Positions 54,178-64,000 of a DNA stretch of 64,000 nucleotides are shown here, in pieces. How positions within the stretch are numbered: the first letter of the stretch is position 1; each line of letters starts with the position of its first letter. Source of the stretch: Megalobrama amblycephala (lineage: Eukaryota > Chordata > Actinopteri > Cypriniformes > Xenocyprididae). The notes beneath the pieces are model-generated. The model was given only the letters and a program-made list of their open reading frames with translations. It was not told where the DNA came from and did no database searches. The stretch spans positions 25,667,726-25,731,725 of the forward strand of contig NC_063052.1 in the NCBI RefSeq assembly GCF_018812025.1, in the 5' to 3' direction. Made by a program: the position numbers and the translations under genes.

Positions 54178-55850
54178 ATCAGCTAGGAATGCCCAGAAGT
54201 GCTTTATGATGCTGTTTATGTGTGCTTCATGAATCCTTATTCAGTGACGCAATGTGATTTGTTTGTTTATATGAACTTTGCCGTTGGACTTATATGAGTG
54301 TTTCTGTGCTCATCACGTTTCTGCACTTAAAGAGGGTGGGACAGCTGTAGGATAAAACTGAGTAGTATTGAGTACTTGAAGAGGCTAAAGCACAAAAAAA
54401 CGAACAAGATAGAATAAAAGGGTTGTTTAGGGCACCCACACTGGAATGACGGTCCAAAAACTGTCACTTTTTACTTACCGTAAATGTATATGAAGGCAAA
54501 ATCAGTTTTTTATCAAATGGTTAATGGATTTTTAACTTCTTTTTATTATTATTGGTGGTATATAATGATGTTCATAATTTAACAATACAGTTTCATCTAT
54601 AATGAACGTAAAGTATTATTAGTATTACCATACCCATCATCACTTTTCCTTCTGATATTGGAATCTTTTGCATTATTAACTTTATTATTAATGAGATCTG
54701 GATGGGTGGGGCTTGGTAAATACCTGTGGTTGTGATTCAAGTGTTCTGATTGCATGAGTGTATATACTGAAGTTGAATTGGGGCAGCTCTGGTTTCCTGT
54801 TGTGCTGTGGCTGCTGCTGCCATATGATCCTGCTGCAAAACTGTGTAAATGTAAACCAGAGCACAGCGTGTGTTCTTACAGCGGGAACTATTTGTTCTGG
54901 GAACAACGGTCCTCTCAACCTGACATCCTAAATGACATTGTATAAACTTAACATTCAACATTTTGACATTTGTCAAATCAAACTTGATTGATGCATGACT
55001 TGTAATGCCAAGACATTGAAACAAGAATGTATTTTGTTGGATTGGTGTTTTTTAAGATTGTAAGTGTTAGGATGCTGCTTAGAGATGCACTGAAATTTTT
55101 GCATTTCTTAAATCACCTATGGCACTTGCTCATCAGCAGTTACTTTTTATAGACAGTGGCGCATCACAATCATTTATTTTGGAGTTTAACTTTTTTTTCT
55201 TTTTCTTTTTTTGAGAACATTCACAGGAATACTGTACATGCTTTGTCCCCTAATGACTGTGCTGACGGTGTGAAGTTGGCTCTATAATGTGTAAGATCAT
55301 CTTGCCTTATCTTTATAAAACGAGTCAGCTGGTATGAGGAATGAGTTTTATCATTCACTTTATTTTCTATACTGTGTGTATGAGTGTTTACAGTACTGAA
55401 TGAGACAATGCCAAGCATCATGTGTGCCGTACGCTGTTCCTTTCTCGCTGTGCGTAATGGTGGATGTGCTTTGAAGACACTGAGTTGTACTTTACTCAGG
55501 AAAACCACTAACTGATTTCTTCTGCTGTGTATAAACCTTCAATTAACCCTTTGACAGCCTAACAACAATAGCTTATTTATTATTTGAGTGTTTTGCTTTT
55601 GTTTCTCCTGCATTTTTTTATTGACTGATACATAATGGAAAATGTGATGTTTTTTTCTTTGGTGTTACTGCGACTGTGGGCTTAGCAGTATATTTCAGCA
55701 GTATAATTTACCATTTTAATGATTATTAATGTCTGATTAAAGAGCAATATGTTTACAAGTGGTCTAGTGGGTGCTTCCTTTAAGAGGTTTGAATGTTTTC
55801 AGTGGTGTACTAATACATATGTAATGCATCCATATTTAGTTGCACTTTTT

Positions 55851-56092
55851 GCCCCGGTTTCACAGACCAAGCTTAAGCTAGTCCTAGACTAAAATGCATG
55901 TTTGAGCTGTTTTAACTGAAAGCGACTTGTACTGACATATCTTAAAATATGTCAGTGGCATTGTTTTGCCTCAAGATGCACACCAGTAATGGGTTTTTTT
56001 TTTAGTGGACATTTATAAAAGCTACTTAAATGCCCTAATTGAACTAAGGCCTAATCCTGGTTTAGGCTAAGCCCTGTCTGTGAAACTGGGCC
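55851..56092. mobile_element. MITE with CGGTTTCACAGAC ends
   Basis: Starts GCCCCGGTTTCACAGACCAA and ends TTGGGACAG-type complement, TGTCTGTGAAACTGGGCC. Inner GCTAGTCCTAGACTAAAATG and CTAATCCTGGTTTAGGCTAA are in inverted register. Confidence 0.8.
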
Positions 56093-57455
56093 TTTATGTA
56101 TAAAGTATACATTGGTGTTAAACTAATAAAGGCACAAACCCCATGTATTTTTTTAAAGCAAAAACTATTAGATATGTAAAATAAACTTCTCTAGCATCAA
56201 ATTTACAGTATGAAATGCAGCTAGTTTTAGTAATATCTAATTGGCTTGTAAAATTATTGAAATTAAAATCTTGATTTGACTTTATCAAGCTCAAAAATTA
56301 CATTATATTTTAAGGTTTCAGGCCCTTTTTTAACCATACTCATGGAAAGTTCAGTTCTGTGTGAAAATGATGTCAGAAACTATGACAAACATCCATGGGA
56401 GGGCGCAGTGAGAGTGAGTATAAGCTTGCGTTTCTGAAATCTTTATATTACAGCATTGCTTAACGTACCACACATTTATTTGTATGTGTTGCTTCTAACC
56501 ACTAGAGGGCGGCATTTACACAGTATCGCGGAAGCCAAACTTTGGGCCCACATGGAAACTACATCTGCTGGTAAGATTGCTGTTTAACAATAAGCTTTCA
56601 GATTTGTTCGACCCCTGGTTTCTGTCCACATGTTAAAACAAAAGAAATTGCATTTACATTGTAGTGTGTTTTGTCTGCTTTGTCGATTTTGCTCTTTATT
56701 TTGTTTTGCAGGATGTTAACATCCACCAGTTATATCTGATGTTATTGGAGCTTTTTTCCTGTTAACTATACCTCCGTGGTCTTTTTACAATGATTTTTCG
56801 GTTAGATATACATCACCAGTCAAACGTTTGGACATGTTTGACTGAATAATCTAAAGTAAAATCTTTAATTCTTGAAATTAGCTTTGTAGACAAATGCAAA
56901 TCCCCCTGTATTGTTGTTGTTATGAATAAGTTGGATCACGGGCCTGTTTCTATAAGGAGATTTAATCAACTCTGAGCAGACACAAGATGCATCACTCGTA
57001 TTGTTTTGAATGGGAGAAATTGCAACGCACAATATGGCGGAATAAGTCCCGCCTTCTTAGTAAAGTCTTCGCGTCACTGCAGCGGCCGTTAGAAGCTCCG
57101 GTTCCTGTAGAAACGGTCAGACGCGCGCCTCATGCGCATTAACTTGATCCAGCCTGAAAAAAAAATAGTTTTTCGTCCTGATTCAAGCGTTTAGAAACAA
57201 ATTATTTATGAGACAGTTGTTGTCAGATTTCATAGGTGACTTCATATATGAAGTTTAATCGAAAGTTTGGCAAACGGCTTTGGATGTTTCCCATTTAAAG
57301 AGATAGGAGCTGCACTTGCATGCACTAGAGGCATTTCAAAGATGGCCGCCGAGTGAAATGACTTGTCTTAGGCTGAGGCCCTGTCCCAAATGGCACACTT
57401 CATGTGCTTTTTCGGTCTTGTGGACTTACAATGGCCACTGCGTGTGCGTGTCCGT

Positions 57456-57995
57456 CGATAGTTCACCCAAAAATGAAAATTTGATGTTTATCTGCTTACC
57501 CCCAGAGCATCCAAGATGTAGGTGTCTTTGTTTCTTCAGTAGAACACAAATGATGATTTTTAACTGCAAATGCTGCCGTCTGTCAGTGGTATAATGCAAG
57601 TCATCGGGAACTTGGACTATAAGAGTAAATAAAATATGACAGACAAATCCAAATTAAACCCTGCAGCTCGTGACGACACATTGATGTCCTAAGACACGAA
57701 ACGATCGGTTTGTGTGAGAAACCGAACAGTATTTATATAATTTTTTACCTCTAATACACCACTATGTCCAACGGCATTCATCACTCGATTCGTTTGGTCT
57801 GATCGCGCTCTGACAGCGGCAGTGATGTCTCGCACTCATTGAAGTATATGCGCGAGACATCATGCCGCTGTCAGAGCGCGATCAGACTAAACGAATCGAG
57901 TGATGAATGCCGTTGGACATAGTGGTGTATTAGAGGTAAAAAATGATATAAATACTGTTCGGTTTCTCACACAAACCGATCGTTTCGTGTGAGAA
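57456..57995. mobile_element. MITE with a 300-bp near-perfect palindrome, right end lost
   Basis: Left end GATAGTTCACCCAAAAATGA. From 57693 the arm ACACGAAACGATCGGTTTGT onward is mirrored, up to 57990, around a short loop near 57834-57849. The outer right arm (expected complement of 57456-57690) is absent. Confidence 0.85.
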
Positions 57996-58029
57996 CGTTG
58001 CTCTGAGATAAGCGCGTGCACCATGACTA

Positions 58030-58552
58030 TGGCTGCGTCCGAAAACCTAGGTAGCTGTCTTGCTGCCTTGCTGTCTTATAAGAGAATGAGTTGTACGGCA
58101 GCGTTTGTGCATGAAGGCACCTCACGAAACTGATTTCGGACAGACTTCTGAGGCAGCGTAACAGTTTAATGATCTACAGCAATATAGCGCGAGCTTTGGT
58201 AAGAACTAAACAAATAATTAATCACCACAGTAGTAATTTCTCGATAGAAATGATGTCAAAATTGAAATATGTTGGTCAAAATCGTACATTTATACACAAA
58301 CTGATAGCAAACGCAACTTTCGGACGATATCTTTATTTTTCTAGCTCAACTGTCACAGAATGGAAAGCACAGGATTGTGGGATATCAAAGGCAGCTAAGG
58401 ATACATCTATGCTTCCTTCAAAAATCGATCTGAGGAAGGTATCTCATGAAACAGGAAGTGAAGCTAACATTGGATTCGGACGTGCCTTCATGCCTTCCTA
58501 CCTTGAAATGTGTCCTCAGAAGGCAGCATTTTCCAGGTTTCGGACGCAGCCA
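58030..58552. mobile_element. Inverted-repeat element with GGCTGCGTCCGAAA ends
   Basis: Starts TGGCTGCGTCCGAAAACC and ends GGTTTCGGACGCAGCCA, a 17-18 bp inverted end. Inner CTGTCTTGCTGCC and GGCAGC-type words repeat in both directions. The 151-codon frame over 58169-58624 runs out through its end and looks non-coding. Confidence 0.75.
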
Positions 58553-60077
58553 TCGAAAAACCATGATCAATGGAGCTCCGATACTACCATTCACCATGGC
58601 AACAGCACCCAACAAAAAGACTGAATGTAAATTTTCTGCATAATTCTGAGTCAATACAAGTTTAATTCATATCACTGTTATAATATCAGAGGTGAAAACT
58701 GGCAGAATGATAAGTTATTGAACCAATATTAACTTTCATGGTATAAATAAATAATAATAATTTGAGTGCATTTTTCTTATTTTGCAAATTATCTACCAAT
58801 GGGGTAAGAAATAGCATACTTTCTTAGCGATAGAGATGCTATTTACAGTAAGTGCAAATAGCTGTAGATGAAAATAGTGATATATTCTATTTACCATGAA
58901 AAAGTAAGCCTAGCAGTTAATTAAGTAGTAAGTGAATAGTAATTAGATGCTATATATACTTTATACTGGCAGATACATACTATTTGCACCTCAGTATTGT
59001 TGTAAATTATTAGAATGCAATAATAACAATAAATGATTTATTAAAATTATAAATGGGTCTACTTTTATCATTATTAAAAAAAATACAAGGCTGTCATAGA
59101 CAAATTGTGGATATTTTTATAGTTTGTCTTATATGCATTTATATATTCACTATAGTGTAAAAATGATATGATCAGTAAGTCATGGCAAAATGTTTTTACA
59201 TTATTTTAACTCATAAAAATAAGTTAAGCCATTTCAACTTTTTTATATATATAAGAAATTTCAAAAGAACAACATTTATTTGAACCATTATAAATGTCTT
59301 TTTGATCAATTTAATGCATCCTTGCTGAATTAAAAAAAAAAAAAAATCTTACTGACCCCAAACTTTTGAATTGTATGTATACACATTGCTCCATTTGTTT
59401 TATTTCATTGTTTTGGTGATTTTACTATTATTTTATATATAAAATAGTAATAATAAAGAATGAGCAGGTGTGTCCAAACCTTTGACTGGTTTATTGTACT
59501 TATTGAGATCATCAAACATGAAACACACACAATGTGTTATCAACCCCTCCACCCAAACTCACCCACACATGCTCTGTAGAGCAGGAAACGCGTGGTTTAC
59601 AGCGACCCAGCACTAGATGTGATAGTCCACTGACACTAATATGCCAGGAAGCTTTCTCTTTCATCTTATCTATCTTTCTCTCTTCCTCCCTTCCCCGTCT
59701 CTCTATCTACCTTTCTTCACTTCTGCATCAAACCTCAATTTTGCTGTGCCAGCTTTTGCTTAAAATGACTCAAATCCGCTGCACGTGCCTGTATAGAGTC
59801 TCCACCCTTTGATGTGTTTGTGCACTGGACATTTCCGCAGAGGTTGTGGGGCAGTTGTGTTGTTTTATCAGCCACATGTGGGGCACAATACGCGTCATAC
59901 TGTTTTGCTACCGTCTCAAGAGTATCTGTTTTTCCAAAGCATTGTGTTTCCTGTAGGTGGACACAGATTTGAGATACGCCTTTAGCTAAGTACTTTCTTA
60001 CTGTTGATGAAAACATTCAGCTGTATTTGTCAGCAATTACAACAGTAAAAGTGTCCTCTGTCTGTCCTACATTCATT

Positions 60078-60533
<456 letters not shown>

Positions 60534-60535
60534 AT

Positions 60536-60577
60536 TCAATTCAATTCAATTCAATTCAATTCAATTCAATTCAATTC
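60536..60577. repeat. (AATTC)n tail of the LINE
   Basis: About eight ATTCA units on the + strand, i.e. (TTGAA)n at the element's 3' end, directly joined to the TCTG array. Confidence 0.92.
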
Positions 60578-60855
60578 GGCTTTATTGGCATGACTGTGTT
60601 ATGATACAATGTTGCCAAAGCAATAAACATGTAATAGGTTATACAGGTATAGACTGATAATTAAATAAAATAAAAGGAAGAAGAGAAAAAAGAAATATAT
60701 ATACATGCATGGCTATATTGTATATGTTATCATATAATTTAACAAGTGGTTAAAAAAAAAACAAAAAACAAAAAAAAAAAACATGGTAAATAAATACAGA
60801 GAGCAGTAATGAGATTGAAAAGAAAAAGAAAGAAAAAAAAATGAAAGGAGAGGGT

Positions 60856-63800
60856 TTATTCTTTGTCCCTCATAATATGACAGGAGGACACATACTCTGC
60901 TGCCAGGTGGACACACTTCTCTTTCTCTCCTAAAATATAACAAAGTTTCTCAATGTGGCTTGCTTGTTGGAATTCAGGTAGAATTTGACCAATTTGGGTG
61001 AAATATGTTTCTCTAATATTATTATATTTGCTGCACTGTGTAAGGAAATGTAGTTCATCTTCCACGACTCCATCGGAGCAGTTTGAACAGAGTCTGAGCT
61101 CTTTGGCTCTCCAGCTCTGTTTGTGTCGGCCCGTCTCTATATACAGGCTGTGGTCGCTCAGACGATACTTCGCCAGGAGCTTTCTCTGACGATATTCTTT
61201 AATTTTTATTAAGTAAGGTGCCAATTGATACTCTATCTTTATTTTGTGAAAGTATTTTAATTTGTTTATTTGTGCTGCTTTGATCTGCCAATCATGGGTG
61301 TATTTTTCCTGGGTTCTTTGACCTATTTCTTTAATTTTTGAGAGTTTGAATTGAATTTTTGAATTTAGTTGGTGTGTTTCTACTAAATAGTGCAAGGGGT
61401 CATTCTCTGGGTGTCCTGCCCTGTATGAAAGAGCACAGTGATGGTAGGCATCTGCCTGTGAGTCTGACAGATGAAACCAGAACTTCGCTGCTCTCTTCTG
61501 GATTTCAGATAAGAGAGGGAATCTGCCCAGTTCTGCCCTGCAACCCAGACTAGGGGCATTTCTGTGGAGACCCAGGATATTTTTGCAGAATTCGAGGTGG
61601 AAAATTTCAATAGGATTTTTGTCCCACGATTCATAGTTTAATTTAAATTTGGGGCCCCAGATTTCACAGCCGTACAAAAGAATGGGCTTGATGATGGCAT
61701 CAAAAATTTTCATCCACAGTTCTATGGGTGGGTTGAATTTGAACAATGATTTTCTTATATTGTAATAAGCCCTGCGTGCCTTATCGGTCAGATCTTTCAT
61801 TGCCATTTCAAATTGTCCAGAAGCTGAGATTGTGAGACCCAAATAATTATAATATGTGACATGATTGAGAAGTGTTCCCCCGATTGTAAAATTATATTTT
61901 TTGTCAGTAAGGCGAGGTTTTTTTTGGAAGATCATGATTTTGGATTTGTCCATGTTAATTGGTAAGGCCCAGTCGCTACTGTACTTCTCTAGAATTGAGA
62001 GGCTTTCATGCAGTCCTTCTTCATGAGGTGACAGCAGCAGAAGGTCGTCGGCGTACAGGAGGCATTTGATTTCTCTGCCCTCGAGGGTCAGACCAGGACA
62101 GGAGGACTTCTCAAGTGCTGATGCCAACTCATTGATATATATATTAAAGAGAGTCGGGCTGAGGCTGCAGCCTTGACGGACCCCTTTATTTTGACTGAAA
62201 TAATCAGTTCGTTTGTCATTGATCTTGACACAGCATTTGTTCCCGTTGTAAATGTCCTTTATGATATCATATGTCCTTCCTCCTATTCCACTTTGGATAA
62301 GTTTTAGAAAAAGCCCATCATGCCATACAGAATCAAAGGCTTTTTTAAAATCAATGAAGCAGCCGAATATTTTTCCTTGTTTTTTTTGATGAACATATTT
62401 TTGAATTAGTGTGTGAAGTGTGTAAATGTGATTTGATGTTCTCTGATTGGGCATAAATCCAATTTGACAATTCTTTAAAATTTTGTGTTCTTGAATGAAC
62501 TGAACTAATCTGTCATTAATAATGGAACAGAATAGTTTTCCGAGGTTACTGCTCACTGTGATGCCTCTGTAATTATTTGGGTCGTACTTCTCACCTTGTT
62601 TAAAAATTGGAGTTATCAAATTTTCTTTCCATATTTCAGGATATTTTCCTGATTTTAATAACAGGTTGAACAATTTTAGAATGGCATCTTTCAGTTTGGG
62701 GCTGCTGTGTTTCAGCATCTCATTAGATATTCCATCCACGCCACAGGATTTTTTGTTTTTTAGGGATTTCATCTTGTCTGTCAGTTCATTTAATGCTATG
62801 GGCTGGTCTAAATTATTTAGCTGGTCTTTTATAGTGCGTTCCAGGTTATGTAGTTGGGAGGTCAGATGTTTTTGGCTAAGGGTTGGTTGGTTTGGTGAAT
62901 AAAGATTTCCAAAATGTTCGGTCCAGATTTTAGGGTCATAGATGGGAAGGTGTTTGGCTTTTTTGGATTTGTCTAAATTGTTCCATAATTCCCAAAAACA
63001 ATTTTGATCTACTGCCTCCTCAATCTTGTTTAGTTTTATTTTAGTGTGATCAGCTTTTTTCTGTATTAATAATGACTTGTACATTTTAAGGGTTTCTTGA
63101 TATGTGGCTCGTATTTGTTGGTTTGCTGGGTCTCTGTGTTTTTTGTTTGATAATGAACGTAATTCTTTTCTTACTTTTTGGCATTCTTTATCAAACCAAC
63201 CAGCATTAGCCATTTCTTTTTTGCTTCTATAATTCTTTCTTTTTCTCAGGGCTTTTTTGGCCACTGTAGAGAAGATTTTTGTTAACTGTTCAGTTGCTAA
63301 ATTGGTTGTCGTCTTCTCTTCACTAAAAGAAGTCAATAGAAATGAGTCTATCATGTTCTGAACATTAGTGCTTTGGAGCGCAGCTTCATACTGGACAGGA
63401 CTGTCTTTACTCCATATAAATTTGGGGGGGAGTGGATACAGTTTAACCTTCTGATCTGAAGATGGCAGAAGATTCACTGACCTGTTCAGACTGAGGACCG
63501 TGTGACTGTGGTCTGATAACGGTAGCTGTGGCATCACTGTGAAATAATTGATTTTATTTTGGTCTATATCTGTGATGGCGTAATCTACCGTGCTGCTGCC
63601 TAAATGTGAGCAGTAGGTAAATCGACCCAGAGAATCACCCTTTGTTCTGCCGTTAACTATATAAAGACCCAGGCTTTTGCAGAGTTGCAGGACTTGTTTT
63701 CCATGTCTGTTTATTGTGTTGTCATAATTCTGACGTGTTTTAGTATATCGTTTTTGTTGATGATTAAGTGGACCGTTTATATATTTGTCTCCATCAGAGC

Positions 63801-63978
63801 TGATGTAGTCCACTTCCTTCCCCGTTCTAGCATTCAGATCCCCCATTAACAGGACTGATCCTAGAGACTGAAAGTAAATGATCTCTGACTGTAGGGTTGA
63901 GAAGATGTCATCATTATAATAAGGTGACTCATATGGGGGATATATGTGGCACACAGGTACAGGTCCTCGTCTAAACAC
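60856..63978 (-). CDS. LINE endonuclease/reverse transcriptase polyprotein, 5'-incomplete
   Basis: A 1040-codon open frame on the minus strand. Numbering from its first codon, the APE endonuclease end shows GDLNARTG (46-53) and the catalytic SDH (155-157). A Lys-rich linker follows. The reverse transcriptase has NNYRGITVSSNLGKLF, GFMPNQRTSNHIYTLH, FIDFKKAFDSVWHDG (about 540), GVRQGCSLSPTLFNIYI and the YADD active site (about 642-645). A Cys-Cys-His-Cys finger near 965-990 (CSNC, HFLTQC) closes it. No stop interrupts these domains, so the copy may be young. The frame's apparent start is not a true start: the first 12 or so codons are out of frame, with the family-like sequence in the neighbouring frame. 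Confidence 0.92.
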   Translation of the reverse strand: MFRRGPVPVCHIYPPYESPYYNDDIFSTLQSEIIYFQSLGSVLLMGDLNARTGKEVDYISSDGDKYINGPLNHQQKRYTKTRQNYDNTINRHGKQVLQLCKSLGLYIVNGRTKGDSLGRFTYCSHLGSSTVDYAITDIDQNKINYFTVMPQLPLSDHSHTVLSLNRSVNLLPSSDQKVKLYPLPPKFIWSKDSPVQYEAALQSTNVQNMIDSFLLTSFSEEKTTTNLATEQLTKIFSTVAKKALRKRKNYRSKKEMANAGWFDKECQKVRKELRSLSNKKHRDPANQQIRATYQETLKMYKSLLIQKKADHTKIKLNKIEEAVDQNCFWELWNNLDKSKKAKHLPIYDPKIWTEHFGNLYSPNQPTLSQKHLTSQLHNLERTIKDQLNNLDQPIALNELTDKMKSLKNKKSCGVDGISNEMLKHSSPKLKDAILKLFNLLLKSGKYPEIWKENLITPIFKQGEKYDPNNYRGITVSSNLGKLFCSIINDRLVQFIQEHKILKNCQIGFMPNQRTSNHIYTLHTLIQKYVHQKKQGKIFGCFIDFKKAFDSVWHDGLFLKLIQSGIGGRTYDIIKDIYNGNKCCVKINDKRTDYFSQNKGVRQGCSLSPTLFNIYINELASALEKSSCPGLTLEGREIKCLLYADDLLLLSPHEEGLHESLSILEKYSSDWALPINMDKSKIMIFQKKPRLTDKKYNFTIGGTLLNHVTYYNYLGLTISASGQFEMAMKDLTDKARRAYYNIRKSLFKFNPPIELWMKIFDAIIKPILLYGCEIWGPKFKLNYESWDKNPIEIFHLEFCKNILGLHRNAPSLGCRAELGRFPLLSEIQKRAAKFWFHLSDSQADAYHHCALSYRAGHPENDPLHYLVETHQLNSKIQFKLSKIKEIGQRTQEKYTHDWQIKAAQINKLKYFHKIKIEYQLAPYLIKIKEYRQRKLLAKYRLSDHSLYIETGRHKQSWRAKELRLCSNCSDGVVEDELHFLTQCSKYNNIRETYFTQIGQILPEFQQASHIEKLCYILGEKEKCVHLAAEYVSSCHIMRDKE

Positions 63979-64000
63979 AAAAGCTCTTTTTTAAGTTTTA

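Larger units (their letters stand above)
53817..60076 (+). other. atp9b 3'UTR and downstream repeat-rich DNA
   Basis: Candidate poly(A) signals AATAAA at 54413-54418 and 56125-56130; I cannot tell which is used. A TTAA MITE lies just after the stop. Further on are elements at 55851-56092, 57456-57995 and 58030-58552, a repeat fragment near 59225-59380 and a CT-rich stretch near 59650-59720. No second gene is recognised. Confidence 0.7.
60536..64000 (-). mobile_element. Non-LTR retrotransposon (LINE), 3' part, cut by window edge
   Basis: Minus-strand element. Its 3' end reads CATGCCAATAAAGCCGAATT, then about eight GAATT units (60536-60577) in place of a poly(A) tail. The main reading frame is 60856-63978. 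The endonuclease-then-reverse-transcriptase order and a short-repeat tail place it among APE-type LINEs (L2/CR1/I/Jockey group); I cannot fix the clade. The 5' UTR and start of the endonuclease are beyond position 64000. Confidence 0.93.

Noticed and set aside
58169..58624. 151-codon frame in the downstream region
   Set aside because: Lies almost wholly inside an inverted-repeat element, runs past its end, and matches no family I know.

Overview
The window is vertebrate nuclear DNA, most likely from a cyprinid-type teleost. It is AT-rich and has GT-AG introns. It is crowded with fish repeats: palindromic MITEs of the 'AGTTCACCCAAAAATG' kind, hAT and piggyBac remnants, L2-like LINE tails and GATA/GACA arrays. 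I see no bacterial or phage features, no CRISPR array and no convincing tRNA or rRNA gene.

One protein-coding gene fills positions 499 to 53816 on the + strand: atp9b, a class 2 P4-type (flippase-family) ATPase of the Neo1/ATP9 branch. I placed 29 coding exons, all with GT-AG borders and consistent phases, giving 1124 residues plus a stop. Only the first coding exon (roughly 40 residues in relatives) lies upstream of the window. All catalytic motifs are intact: [30 protein letters not shown] and GDGGND. Two things stand out. The C-terminus appears frameshifted by one base relative to the family's usual ending. Exon 29 is a 33-nt symmetric micro-exon that lies downstream of a 1.2-kb GACA/GATA array.

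The introns hold layered transposon insertions. Two hAT-type elements have clear 8-bp target duplications, and two more sit in simple repeats. One of the four keeps a broken BED zinc-finger segment. There is a piggyBac remnant with TTAA ends. Two related MITEs carry a remnant resembling a Harbinger Myb/SANT-like segment. There is also a near-tandem MITE pair inside another nested element. Several repeat-poor blocks (about 15840-16490, 22330-23600, 32220-33850, 39530-39860, 50640-51180) could be regulatory, because ATP9B neighbours SALL3 and NFATC1 in other vertebrates.

Downstream of the gene (53817-60076) is the 3'UTR and repeat-rich intergenic DNA, including a 300-bp near-perfect palindrome. 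The right end (60536-64000) is a minus-strand non-LTR retrotransposon. It keeps a long endonuclease/reverse-transcriptase reading frame, is cut by the window edge, and carries an apparent one-base frameshift near its visible 5' end. I found no clearly new biological system; the most notable items are listed as findings.
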